The translations under genes and the position numbers were made by a program. Shown here one piece after another: positions 17,926 to 26,218 of a stretch of 64,000 bases of DNA. The number at the start of each line of letters is the position of its first letter. Positions within the stretch are counted from its first letter, which is position 1. The stretch covers positions 77,892 to 141,891 of the forward strand of contig NZ_JH725023.1 in assembly GCF_000278135.1 (NCBI RefSeq), in the 5' to 3' direction. Source of the DNA: Candidatus Bartonella washoeensis Sb944nv (GTDB lineage Bacteria; Pseudomonadota; Alphaproteobacteria; Rhizobiales; Rhizobiaceae). Below the pieces are notes generated by a model. That model had not been told where the DNA came from. It searched no databases and saw only the letters and a program-made list of their open reading frames with translations.

Positions 17926-18245
17926 AAAGTCATCCAAGGGCTGTACTTCCTTGCTGATAAGTCCATCTTAAAAGGACTCTAGGACTACAGCACATCACGA
18001 AAACAATTGTACAGAAAGTATATGTTTACACATGTTTTGCGTATTTTTAACATAGAGATTTTGTATGTTCATGAAAAGCTTTAAAGCATTTGGAAATGAT
18101 GGCGGTTAAAAAAAACGAATGGAAAAATACCGCTTGATTGAAAACCGATATATTTGTTAACACTGCTATCAGCAAACTTGCTCTTATTTCTGGCGCAAAA
18201 GCTTGCCAAGAGAGCGTAACAATGAGTTAGGGGGGATTTAAGATA
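17926..18245 (+). other. Relic DNA between trbI and trbH
   Basis: A plus-strand frame around 18064-18230 can be read as MFMKSFKAFGNDGG, then after a shift DIFVNTAISKLALISGAKACQ, suggesting one more small lost gene of the transfer cluster. It cannot be named. A GGGGGA ribosome-binding site for trbH lies at its end. Confidence 0.35.
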
Positions 18246-18641
18246 TTGAAATATTTACTGTTATCACCGCTTGTGCTAGCAGCCGGTTGTGCATCTGTAA
18301 ATACATCAAGTTATGTTGGTCAAGGTGTTACGAAGAATGCTGCAAAATTCATTGCTCATGATTATATTCGTAATATCAAAAGCCGTTTGCCGCCAGCGAC
18401 AACCACGCTTGTTATAAAGAAAAATAATACAGCAGACAACTTTACTCCTTTATTTATCAATCTGTTGCGAAAGAATGGATATCGCGTGATTTATAGAGAT
18501 CAACCCCAAAAACAGCAAAATATGGGTGTAAATTTGGTTTACATACTAACACCAAAGGATAATGGACGTATCGGTTCTGTTCTTCAGTATGATTGGGCTG
18601 GAGAACCAAGTTATTATATACGTATTTTTCAGAATAGATGA
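18246..18641 (+). CDS. trbH: Conjugal transfer lipoprotein TrbH
   Basis: This 131-residue lipoprotein starts at TTG 18246, with GGGGGA about 10 nt upstream. The signal peptide ends in LAAGC (Cys at residue 15). The mature part shows the TrbH pattern: LPPATTTLVIKKNNTADNFTPLF, LLRKNGYRVIYRDQ, VNLVYILTPKDNGR and a final YYIRIFQ strand. TrbH is a lipoprotein of trb-type conjugation systems. The frame is intact although its neighbours are dead, so it is probably a stranded remnant rather than part of a working machine. Confidence 0.6.
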   Translation: MKYLLLSPLVLAAGCASVNTSSYVGQGVTKNAAKFIAHDYIRNIKSRLPPATTTLVIKKNNTADNFTPLFINLLRKNGYRVIYRDQPQKQQNMGVNLVYILTPKDNGRIGSVLQYDWAGEPSYYIRIFQNR

Positions 18642-18767
18642 CCCCCCTCTCCACTGTGAACGTTCTCTATATTTTAGACGTAAAAACTCCAAAGCTGTTC
18701 CTAAAGAAAAAAGAAAAGAGATTTGCACCTCAATAAAAGCTCTTGTTTTTTAGCCAAAATGAATAAA

Positions 18768-18812
18768 TTTTTTCTGTATTTTGTAACGATATGCGATACA
18801 ATTGTAAATAAT
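18768..18812 (+). promoter_or_regulatory. Promoter-like block shared with the higB relics
   Basis: TTTTGTAACGATATGCGATACAA here resembles TTTTGTAAAGATACACGATAGA at 19572-19594 and the inverse complement at 31140-31165. All three precede a start codon. It may be the toxin-antitoxin operator carried along during duplication. Confidence 0.5.
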
Positions 18813-18851
18813 CACGTTTTATAGAAACGTAACTTAAAAACGGGGGAAGCC

Positions 18852-19250
18852 ATGAGCGATATATCTACTAACAAGATCCATACCAAAGAGAAAAATCCCA
18901 AAGCAAAAAAGAGCATCTTATCAACTATAATGCGTAGAGCATTCAAAGATAATAATTAGAATATTGTCTGCGATATTGAAAAAGTTGATTTACGCAATCT
19001 TCCTTATCCTGTTATTCATTCGTAAACCGGTTCTTATCTTCTTAAATGTCTTAGCTGGTCGGTTGACTTGAGTTCTATTGTTTATTTTTGTTGGATACAC
19101 GGCGTGAGCAGCTCCTATGGAACACACCAAACTGCAATGGTAATTGGTTCTATCATCCTTATATTTCTCTGCTTATTTGCCAATGATATCTATAAAAAAC
19201 TCTTATTACGTTTAGCACCTCCTGATTATGATCTTATTCTCTTTGAATAA
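18852..19250 (+). pseudogene. Degenerate gene for a small two-helix membrane protein, copy 1
   Basis: ATG 18852 follows GGGGGAAGCC and begins MSDISTNKIHTKEKNPKAKK. The frame stops after 35 residues. Shifting frames recovers ILSAILKKLIYAIFLILLFIRKP and VLLFIFVGYTA, then MVIGSIILIFLCLFANDIYKK and the end APPDYDLILFE at 19248. A second decayed copy on the minus strand (31512-31941) shares the KEKNP start, the IFLILLFIR helix and the end APPEYDLILFQ, confirming that this was a real gene of about 125 residues. Product unknown to me. In both copies repeat R and a higB relic follow. Confidence 0.65.
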
Positions 19251-19279
19251 AGAGAGAGCACTTCGCTCACATATAACTT

Positions 19280-19530
19280 AATCAAAAATGAGAGGCTGCT
19301 CACCTCTCAAACTCTCAAGAATGCTCTCCAAAATCATAAGATCAGACCCGCGTTTATTGAAAGAACGCAAAAGCCTTTGTTCTTAAGCGCAAGGCCCCCC
19401 TACGGGAGCGCCTGACAGCGACCTTGAAAAGAACCAAGGCTTGTTTTGTCCTTCAGACAAAGCTCTGAAATCATGATCTATGGGAAGAGCTTAGAATAAC
19501 ACCTAAAGCACCTTATAGTATGGAAGAAAC
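19280..19530 (+). repeat. Structured dispersed repeat, copy R2
   Basis: A clean copy of the R element: GAGAGG/CCTCTC hairpin at 19290-19308, then AGCCTTTGTTCTTAAG pairing with the later GAACCAAGGCT, the loop CTGACAGCGACCTTG, and the tail GAAATCATGATCTATGGGAAGAGC. It lies 30 bp after the membrane-protein relic and about 70 bp before the higB relic. Confidence 0.85.
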
Positions 19531-19598
19531 ATTTGATTTTTTAACGACAATGGATAATTTCTTCTGAGGTTTTGTAAAGATACACGATAGAGTATATT

Positions 19599-19883
19599 AT
19601 GGCTTTAGGATTTAAACATAAAGAACTTGAGGCCTTCTATAATACTGATGCTACAAAGAGAATTCAATCTGCCCATACTCTCAAAGCTAAGACGTAATTT
19701 CAGTGCTCTTAACGTCGCTATATCACCAAATGGTTTGTGCATTACCCATCCTTTCGATTACATCCTCTAAAAGGGGATCTTAATAAGGGCTATTGGTCAA
19801 TAACTGTAAATGGAAATTGGCACATAATATTGCGTTTTATTGGTATCGATGTCGCATTTGTCGATTATCTAGATTATCATTAA
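19599..19883 (+). pseudogene. higB: Degenerate higB toxin gene (RelE/HigB family), copy 1
   Basis: The start MALGFKHKELEAFYNTDATKRIQ and the end LHPLKGDLNKGYWSITVNGNWHIILRF with VDYLDYH are clear HigB (plasmid maintenance killer) blocks. Between them the frame shifts into RRNFSALNVAISPNG and back, so the gene is broken by two indels. HigB is a ribosome-dependent mRNA endonuclease paired with HigA. The antitoxin relic follows at 19902. Confidence 0.85.
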
Positions 19884-19901
19884 ATAACGGAAACTAAAAA
19901 A

Positions 19902-20136
19902 ATGATGAAAAACCCTCCACATCCTGGGGAACTTTTGCGTGAAGATGTCATCGCGAAACTTGGTTGATCCGTTATTGAAGCCATTGAACCGCTTAGGATG
20001 TCTCGTGTAGTATTTTCTAGGGTTTTAAATGGGAGAGCTGCACTCAGCCCCAATTTCGCTATACGGCTTGAAGTGGCAAGTGTGCGTTTAGCTAAGTGAT
20101 TGGCTGGTTATACAAACAAATTATCATTTAGCGTAA
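19902..20136 (+). pseudogene. higA: Degenerate higA antitoxin gene (XRE family)
   Basis: MMKNPPHPGELLREDVIAKLG is the typical HigA start; then an in-frame TGA interrupts, and VFSRVLNGRAALSPNFAIRLEVA continues the HTH. A late stop and frame change precede WLVIQTNYHLA, the usual HigA end. At least two inactivating changes are visible. It lies 18 bp after higB in the classical toxin-first order. Confidence 0.85.
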
Positions 20137-20204
20137 GTTCTAAAACATAAACAACCTAAGATACGACCTCTTTATACCAACGCATGTTAGTATCTCCTCT
20201 ATCT

Positions 20205-20275
20205 TCTTGAAGTACTTTTTAAGGGCACCTAAATGGCACCTTATAATGTATTAAATTGAAACGAAAATAAGGCTC
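20205..20275 (+). repeat. Partial R element (3' tail only)
   Basis: GGCACCTAAATGGCACC followed by TTATAATGTATTAAATTGAA matches the end of R3 (GTGCCTAAACGGCACC, then TGTGTTAAATTGAAG). The tail forms a GTGCC/GGCAC hairpin. It stands just downstream of the RepL-like gene on the minus strand, at the same place as in the second copy of this segment. Confidence 0.65.
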
Positions 20276-20296
20276 AGAACCTAATAGAAACTTCTT

Positions 20297-20872
20297 CTAT
20301 TTTGTAAAATCTTCAAGATTGGTTTGGTATTCATCATTTGGACGATTTGAATGCGTAGCAGATAATTTTATATGATACGTTCGTACAAATTCTACAGATT
20401 GATCACCTTTGAAAAATACAGCAGGATTGACCCAATATTGATTACGCAGTTTGGGTTTTAAAAAATCTTTCATTATGAGTTCTTTTAAGCCATTGTGAAA
20501 TGTCCTATTGGTCATATCAAGTTTCACACCATTTAAACCATCATCAAGCCAAATCAGGGTAATACTATCTGTTAACTGGGCAGATTGATATATTTTCAAA
20601 GCCTCTATAAAAACGCGATATCCTGTAAGCGACAAATTAAAAACTTCTCGAATGTCATTTGCGAATGCTTTTAAAAACTGCTCTTCATTATTTTTTTCTT
20701 CAATAATATGAATCGTAGGTACAGTAAGGATATTTTCAGTTTTACAATCGACCAACTTTTGAAACCCAACACACGTCGTAACAGTTTTATCACGAATACA
20801 TATTTTAGATTTCCTGAAAAAAGGATTTTCAAGCGGTGAATATTCTAATTTTCGCAAATTAAGATCGTTCAT
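20297..20872 (-). CDS. RepL-like winged-helix protein, paralogue A
   Basis: This protein of about 191 residues is a close paralogue of the product of 21940-22533. Start 20872 aligns with the paralogue and follows GGACAG. The N-terminus (NLRKLEYSPLENPF) is basic and probably disordered. The C-terminal half has VFNLSLTGYRVFIEALKIYQ, FHNGLKELIMKDFLKPK, NQYWVNPAVFFKGDQSVEFVRTY. This winged-helix layout with the YWVNPxxxFxGD ending resembles RepL-type plasmid replication or maintenance proteins. Function by family is tentative. It sits in a duplicated segment with a divergent promoter and a truncated plus-strand partner. Confidence 0.6.
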   Translation of the reverse strand: MNDLNLRKLEYSPLENPFFRKSKICIRDKTVTTCVGFQKLVDCKTENILTVPTIHIIEEKNNEEQFLKAFANDIREVFNLSLTGYRVFIEALKIYQSAQLTDSITLIWLDDGLNGVKLDMTNRTFHNGLKELIMKDFLKPKLRNQYWVNPAVFFKGDQSVEFVRTYHIKLSATHSNRPNDEYQTNLEDFTK

Positions 20873-20969
20873 TGAACTGTCCATTAAAGTTTATAGGCAG
20901 TTTTCAGATTGCACCATATGGACAAGAGAAATTTTTTGGATTTTTTTCTTCTTTTAATGTCAAATACTA

Positions 20970-20998
20970 TTGACATAATTTTCCATAAAGGTTACATT
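20970..20998 (+). promoter_or_regulatory. Sigma-70-type promoter, copy A
   Basis: TTGACA (20970-20975) and TACATT (20993-20998) are 17 bp apart, upstream of the truncated gene at 21041. A perfect palindrome TTATCAT-AA-ATGATAA (21033-21048) overlaps its start codon, suggesting repression by a dimeric protein. Confidence 0.7.
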
Positions 20999-21040
20999 TT
21001 ATCAAAACTCACTACCAAATTGAAAATTGTATTATCATAA

Positions 21041-21230
21041 ATGATAACTCATACATTAGCTGAACAGAGAAAGCAAACTATCAGCTAAGTGAGAGGCTTT
21101 TTTGAAAGATAGAACCGCCATTGGGTGATGGTGTTTCTTTATATTATTTCATTGAAAAGAGAACCTGTATAGGTTCAAGACAGTGTTATTCGACAGATAA
21201 AGCCCCCCAGTACTCACATTATGAAATTTG
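21041..21230 (+). pseudogene. Truncated copy of the RepL-like gene at 22714
   Basis: ATG 21041 begins MITHTLAEQRKQTIS and stops, against MTIHTLAKRRKQTV in the intact gene. DNA similarity continues with indels through CCATTGGGTGATG to about 21230. It is the decayed plus-strand member of the duplicated segment. Confidence 0.75.
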
Positions 21231-21636
21231 TTGAATAGAGGAAATTTATAAAGTGATTAATTTCCAAGATCGTTTCCTTTTATAACCTTATCTTATCTCG
21301 TGTAAAGACTTTTGAGATATTAGGGTTAAGATTTAAAAAAGCCTAAAAAGCGGCATAAAGATCATAACAACGAATAAGAAAAATACAACTCAGAATATAA
21401 TTTTAAAAAATATGTACAGGCAAAAAAGATTTTGTGAAAAATTGTAAAGATCGTTTAATTTTGAAACATTCAATTCTGAAATTAATTTTAAAAGCGGATA
21501 TCAATCATCGGCAATTAGAGTACACTTCAAATCACAAAAGTTTGTTGCACTGGAAAACTCCATTGCACTGTAAACATTGTTCTCAGAATATAGAAAAATT
21601 CTGAAAGTCGTTAAAAGAGCTATGCTTTTCTCATCA
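21231..21636. other. AT-rich spacer inside the island
   Basis: No gene seen. Short open stretches on the minus strand end at the R3 element and share no motif with known proteins. Confidence 0.4.
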
Positions 21637-21890
21637 TTTTTGATGTTATGAGAGGCACTCCACCTCTTAGACTTCCTAAACTGCTCGCCAATATCATGAA
21701 CATCAGATCCCATGTTTTATAAAGAGACAAACAAGCCTTGGTTCTTAAGTCAAGTCAACCGCTTCAGAGCGTCTAACAGCGTTCTTGACCAATACCCCAA
21801 AAGCTTGTTTTGTCCTTTGTAAGCGGCTCCGAAATGGTGATTTTATAGGGAGAGTTTCTGAGAGTGCCTAAACGGCACCTTAGAGTGTGT
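21637..21890 (+). repeat. Structured dispersed repeat, copy R3
   Basis: Complete copy: GAGAGG/CCTCTT hairpin, AAGCCTTGGTTCTTAAGTCAAG pairing with CTTGACCAAT and AAAAGCTT further on, loop CTAACAGCG, then the hairpin GTGCCTAAACGGCAC and TGTTAAATTGAAG. It ends 50 bp before the stop of the minus-strand RepL-like gene. Confidence 0.85.
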
Positions 21891-21939
21891 TAAATTGAAG
21901 CAACAAAAAGAGGATAAGGAAAGCCTAATAAAAGTTTTC

Positions 21940-22533
21940 CTATTTTACAAAATCTTCGATATTGGTTTGGTATCCGTCGTTTAGAAGATTTAAATTCGTA
22001 GCAGATAATTTTATACGATACGTTCGTACGAATTCTACAGACTGATAACCTTTGAAGAAAAGAGCAGGATTAACCCAATATTGATTAGGCAATTTTGGTT
22101 TTAAAAAGCCTTTAGCTATGAGTTCTTTTAAACCGTTGTGAAATGTTCTATCAGTCATATCAAACTTTACACCATTTAAACCACCATTAAGCCAAGCTAA
22201 GGTAATACTATCTGTTAATTGCGTGGATTGGTATATTTGAAAAACTTCTATAAAAATACGGTATCCTGTACGTGTTAGATTAAAAGTTTTTCGAACATTT
22301 GCAACGAATGTTTCTACAAAATATTTTTCATCTATTTTTACCGTTTCTTCAATTTCTTCCTCCGTGACATGAGACGAAAGTGTGATAACCGCTTCATGAG
22401 TCTTGAGATTATTAAACTTTTGGCGTTTAACATTTGTTGTGATATTTTTACCACAAATGCGGATCTGATGTTTATTAAGAAACGGGTTTTTTACAGGCGA
22501 GTACTCTAGCTTTCGCAAATTGATATTGTCCAT
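21940..22533 (-). CDS. RepL-like winged-helix protein, paralogue B
   Basis: This 197-residue protein is similar throughout to paralogue A: NLRKLEYSPVKNPF, TFNLTRTGYRIFIEVFQIYQ, FHNGLKELIAKGFLKPKL, NQYWVNPALFFKGYQSVEFVRTYRIKLSAT. GGTGGACAG precedes ATG 22533. The winged-helix C-terminal half and the WVNPxxFFKG motif suggest a RepL-type replication or maintenance role, here probably a chromosomal leftover of a plasmid-like element. It is divergently transcribed from the third RepL-like gene across a 180-bp promoter region. Confidence 0.6.
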   Translation of the reverse strand: MDNINLRKLEYSPVKNPFLNKHQIRICGKNITTNVKRQKFNNLKTHEAVITLSSHVTEEEIEETVKIDEKYFVETFVANVRKTFNLTRTGYRIFIEVFQIYQSTQLTDSITLAWLNGGLNGVKFDMTDRTFHNGLKELIAKGFLKPKLPNQYWVNPALFFKGYQSVEFVRTYRIKLSATNLNLLNDGYQTNIEDFVK

Positions 22534-22642
22534 TTAACTGTCCACCAAGAATTTTTAGGCAGCAATTTTGCACTTGTAACGAGCCATCAAAGAGATAAGA
22601 AAAAAAATTAATATTTTTTCTTATCTTGAAAGAAGAAAATTA

Positions 22643-22671
22643 TTGACATAAATTTCGCTAATTGTTACATT
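22643..22671 (+). promoter_or_regulatory. Sigma-70-type promoter, copy B
   Basis: TTGACA (22643-22648) and TACATT (22666-22671), 17 bp apart, match copy A in place and spacing. The palindrome over the start codon of the downstream gene is nearly conserved (TTATCATAAATGACAA). No Shine-Dalgarno sequence is visible before ATG 22714. Confidence 0.7.
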
Positions 22672-22713
22672 TTATCAAAATTTACTACCAAATTGACAAT
22701 TGTATTATCATAA

Positions 22714-23244
22714 ATGACAATTCATACATTAGCCAAACGGAGAAAGCAAACCGTCAGGTATGCTAAGAATCCGTTTGAAGTGCAAAAACCATTCGGTGAT
22801 GAAAGATCTTCCATTCAAAGAGAAGCTGTAAAGAGCGCAAAAACGCGTTATTCAGCAAATACAAAAACCGATACTACGGTTTATAAAGATGTTGAGTATA
22901 AAAAATTTACAAAGCAGTTGGTTTCTAATATTGGGCTCTTCTATGAACTTGGCTCACCTGGTGTGAAAGTTTTTAGAATATTAGCTTGGATATTTAAAAA
23001 TAAAACAATCGGTCAAGATCCAATACCTTTAGATAGTTTTGTTTTACAGGATTTTCTCAAAAATCAAAAACGCCCCTTGTCAATATCATCATCAACGTTT
23101 TCGCGTGGTTTGGTTGAACTAGAAGATGCCAAAATAATTGCTAAATATATCCGCAAAGGTTGGTATTTCATCAATCCCAATTTCCTTTTCGATGGAAAAC
23201 ACGTTGTTTTTATGACCGATATCACATGTAAAGAAAATGAATAA
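22714..23244 (+). CDS. RepL-like winged-helix protein C
   Basis: This 176-residue protein has a basic N-terminus (TLAKRRKQTVRYAK) and a C-terminal winged helix: LFYELGSPGVKVFRILAWIF, SISSSTFSRGLVELEDAKII, then KGWYFINPNFLFDGKHVVFMTDI. The FINPNFxFxG ending is the clearest RepL-like motif of the three genes. It is more distant from A and B than they are from each other. A truncated copy lies at 21041. Its promoter and start overlap an inverted repeat, so autoregulation is plausible. Confidence 0.62.
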   Translation: MTIHTLAKRRKQTVRYAKNPFEVQKPFGDERSSIQREAVKSAKTRYSANTKTDTTVYKDVEYKKFTKQLVSNIGLFYELGSPGVKVFRILAWIFKNKTIGQDPIPLDSFVLQDFLKNQKRPLSISSSTFSRGLVELEDAKIIAKYIRKGWYFINPNFLFDGKHVVFMTDITCKENE

Positions 23245-23499
23245 GAACATAAAAACGGAAATCTGTACTATGTTATTTTTTCTTTTCAAGAGAGTTGCAC
23301 ATTGACTCTTTTTGCAAAGAAATCAGTCGTTTCAAAACACACGGAAATTCAATAGCAAAAAATAGAAACCCAACTGCAACAACAGAAGGTTTTCTGGAAA
23401 ATATCGGATAAATTCATATCAATAACGTAATTCTCAATTTATCGCGATGCATAAAGGTGGAATTCCTATCGTTTTCAGAAGCAATTACCAGCTTAGCAA

Positions 23500-23784
23500 T
23501 GGAAATTTGCCATAATGAAAGACGCCTAAATTGATGACTTTCACGTCTTTAATGATTATAGTCTTATTACTATGCGAGACTGTGGTAACTTTAAACGCTA
23601 TTCAGTGCACAATCATGATCACGAAGTTGAAAAGGTTTGAGTTATTGATTTATGCATTCTTATTGCTCGATATCAGGCGCCTAAACAAAAAGTTGATGAA
23701 ATACTGGAAGCTCAAGAAAAACGAAGAGAAGCTTTGCATTATTTTCAGCGATTAGTGCGTCAAATTAAATCCTCTTATGCATAA
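23500..23784 (+). pseudogene. Decayed gene of unknown product
   Basis: A frame with internal stops reads DDFHVFNDYSLITMRDCGNFKRY, then after a stop IDLCILIARYQAPKQKVDEILE and AQEKRREALHYFQRLVRQIK before a stop at 23782. Composition and the helical end look protein-coding, but I do not recognise the family. Confidence 0.4.
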
Positions 23785-24287
23785 CTGAATCCACACCATT
23801 TGTATCGACGTTGTTTTCTAGAGCACAAAAAATCATGCACATTATTGGACATCCGGCCAAAGCTCCTTTTGAAAAATTGCAAAAAGCCCTTCGCCTTTTT
23901 GAGTGGATTTTAGGGAAAGGTTTTAGAGGGAAAACACTAAAAACGACATACACATAGAGCATACAATCCCTAACTATAGTTGTAATAAACTAAGGAGTGT
24001 TCAGATTTTTCTGAACACACTCAAACCACTCCTGTGACTTACGGTCACAATAAAATAGCTTATGAAAATAAAGAGAAGAGCAAAACCCAAACATCATTTC
24101 CTTCAAAAGGTAGTACATTGCCTCAAATTAAGCCGGAGCTACTCGCAAAGGCATTACCAAATGCCGCTTAATGTACCTTAAATATGGGCTTGAATCTGAA
24201 AATGATTTAATCGGAGCTTTATGGGACCCATCTACCCATCTACTATACAGCCGACATACTACTCATTAAATCCTGGCTTTATACCAT
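23785..24287. other. Relic region with a compound hairpin
   Basis: No intact gene. GTGTTCAGA (23997-24005) pairs with TCTGAACAC (24010-24018) around TTTT; AGGAGTG (23993-23999) can instead pair with CACTCCT (24027-24033), and GTGAC/GTCAC follows. The alternative pairings resemble a small structured RNA, but no gene is linked to it. Confidence 0.45.
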
Positions 24288-24422
24288 ATGGCAGGTAAAT
24301 ACCTGCCCCGCAGAGCACTTTATATTGCAGCGCCTGACCAGTGCAAAGGCTTCCTTGAGAGCTCCATTAGCAATGTAGTAGCGGATTTCGATATTTTAGC
24401 ATATAGCAATAAAAACATATAA
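24288..24422 (+). CDS. Small open frame, 44 residues, unknown
   Basis: The frame starts MAGKYLPRRALYIAAPDQCKG and ends AYSNKNI. There is no clear ribosome-binding site and I recognise no family. It may be a remnant of a longer gene. Listed because it is the only open stretch in this part of the island. Confidence 0.2.
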   Translation: MAGKYLPRRALYIAAPDQCKGFLESSISNVVADFDILAYSNKNI

Positions 24423-24534
24423 CATAGAGCACACCGTGAACGGAAGCATCACAAACTCTTATTGAAAGATTCTCTAATAGGTATACCATGTCAGGCGACC
24501 GCTACTGAATTATGGAAAATTCATGAGTCATATC

Positions 24535-24824
24535 CCTACTTATCTTATTACCCCACCTACAGTTGGTATACGTATCAAATGTAGAGCATTCTACTGCTTT
24601 TTACAAATTCATCTTCAAGAAAGAGCCTGTATTCATCTCGCAACGCTATGTTGCATTTGCTTCTTCGGGTGATGCACTCTTTGCTCTCTGGTCTGAGGGC
24701 GATGCACCTGAGGAAAATGTGCCTCGTTTTTCAGAAAAAGGAACCGTATACTGACATATTGGGAGGTACTTTCCTCATCAAAGATCCCGACGGTCATATT
24801 ATTCGTGTTTGTCCACTGGATTAA
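24535..24824 (+). pseudogene. Degenerate VOC-family (glyoxalase-like) gene
   Basis: Pieces of a VOC domain occur in order: LVYVSNVEHSTAFYKFIFKKEP, VAFASSGDALFALWSEGD, RFSEKG, then after a shift PYTDILGGTFLIKDPDGHIIRVCPLD. A start MSHIPTYLITPP lies in another frame upstream. About 24 residues that normally stand between the last two blocks are missing, so there is an internal deletion as well as frame changes. VOC proteins include lactoylglutathione lyases and resistance proteins; the original function cannot be told. Confidence 0.7.
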
Positions 24825-24989
24825 AAAGCCTTAGACCCGATCTTTAATCGCCTGAAGTATAATAATTATCTGTTTCCAAAACCTATAAGCTATGAACGCT
24901 AGAGACCTACTTACGACGCGTTGTTTATCCATTTAGTACTGTATTAAATTTTCTGTGCCTTTAACAATCAGTATTGAGCAGCACAAAAT

Positions 24990-25151
24990 ACTGTTTTTGC
25001 TGCAGGCTATTGTGATAAAAAAGCGTTTATCGATTAAGGCGTAGATAAAAAACCGCATATGAATTTTATACCATTGAAGATAAGCATTTTTACGCAAGAT
25101 AATTCTTTGCGCATGCTTGAAATGATGAAAGAAAAATGTGACAATTCTTAA
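24990..25151 (+). pseudogene. Relic copy of the 3' end of the thiamine-phosphate-synthase-like gene
   Basis: The stretch aligns with 14020-14173. It ends NSLRMLEMMKEKCDNS, against NPLSVLEMIKEKCKNF in the intact gene. A 24-nt word, CTTGAAATGATRAAAGAAAAATGT, is shared with one mismatch (14132-14155 and 25116-25139). Upstream similarity extends through ACCGCATATGAATTTTATACC and GTTTTGCTGCAGG. It lies 23 bp before the Sel1 gene and marks the right edge of the island. Confidence 0.82.
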
Positions 25152-25174
25152 GCGATGATGAGGAGACAACATCT

Positions 25175-26218
25175 ATGATCAAGAGAAGCGCTAAGCTGCT
25201 TATCGTAGGAGTGATTTGTTTTGCAATTTCTGTTACAAATTCTTTTGGAATTGCCGAAGAAATCTCAGACTTTGAACGCTCTTTGAATACCATTCAAGAT
25301 GCTTCAAACACGCAAGAACCTTTTAAGTCCTTAAAAGCCGGGGAATATGATCAAGCCTATGACTATTATATTCAAGGCTATTATTTGAACGCCTTTCGTG
25401 TAGCGCTCAGGCGAGCAGAACAAAATGATCCCTTCGCACAAACTTTGGTTGGCCGGATTTATATGGAAGGATGTGCAGTTCCTCGTGATGGCGCACGCGC
25501 TGCTTTGTGGTTTGGACGTGCAGCAAAACAGGGTGAACCACAAGCGCAATTGCGCTACGGCCTTATGTTATTTGATGGCAATTTTATTACACAAAACCAA
25601 GAGCTTGGTGAATATTTTATTCGAAAAGCTGTAAAGGCTGGAGTGAAAGAAGCCTATTTCTATTATGGGCAAATGCTCCTTTATAAAGCCGCACGTGAGA
25701 AGCAGGCTCTCGCAGGTGTTTTTATACAAAGCCGTGAAAATGAAGCTATAGAACAAGCGTTAAAATGGTTCTTAAAAGGTGCTGCCCTTGGTGATGCTGA
25801 AGCCTCTTTCGCTGCTGCAAAAATTCTTGCCTCAGGCACTTTAACACGGCCAAAAGATGATCATAATGCGCGCAAACTTATGGAAGTTGCTGCTCAAAAT
25901 AAACACTCTATGGCCCAACTCCTTTTGGCGCAATGGCTTGTCCAAGGCCGTGGAGGAGAAACTGATTTTCAACGTGCTTTTCATCTGCTTTTTAGCAATG
26001 CCATGAATATGATTCCAGCAGCACAGATCTCTCTTGCAAGACTTTACCGAGATGGAATAGGAACAAAAGGCAACATTGTAACAGCAGCGGCGTGGTATAT
26101 GCTTGCGAAACAAGCAAAAATGCAAGCTCCTGATCTTGAAATGATGTTGCAAGGTATGGATAATGCACAGTTGGAAGAAGCGCGCAAAGAAGCTATAAAG
26201 TTTTTACCCATTTTTTAA
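25175..26218 (+). CDS. Sel1-repeat (TPR-like) secreted protein
   Basis: This 347-residue protein has a signal peptide (residues 1-27, LLIVGVICFAISVTNSFG). Sel1 repeats follow: DPFAQTLVGRIYMEGCAVPRD, AALWFGRAAKQGEPQAQLRYGLMLF, KWFLKGAALGDAEASFAAAKIL, SMAQLLLAQWLVQG and AAQISLARLYRDGIGTKGN. These form a superhelical scaffold for protein contacts in the periplasm. Rhizobial relatives lie next to efp, as here. ATGAGGAG stands before the start. The region upstream is a relic of the thiamine gene, so its ancestral neighbour was displaced 11 kb away. Confidence 0.85.
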   Translation: MIKRSAKLLIVGVICFAISVTNSFGIAEEISDFERSLNTIQDASNTQEPFKSLKAGEYDQAYDYYIQGYYLNAFRVALRRAEQNDPFAQTLVGRIYMEGCAVPRDGARAALWFGRAAKQGEPQAQLRYGLMLFDGNFITQNQELGEYFIRKAVKAGVKEAYFYYGQMLLYKAAREKQALAGVFIQSRENEAIEQALKWFLKGAALGDAEASFAAAKILASGTLTRPKDDHNARKLMEVAAQNKHSMAQLLLAQWLVQGRGGETDFQRAFHLLFSNAMNMIPAAQISLARLYRDGIGTKGNIVTAAAWYMLAKQAKMQAPDLEMMLQGMDNAQLEEARKEAIKFLPIF

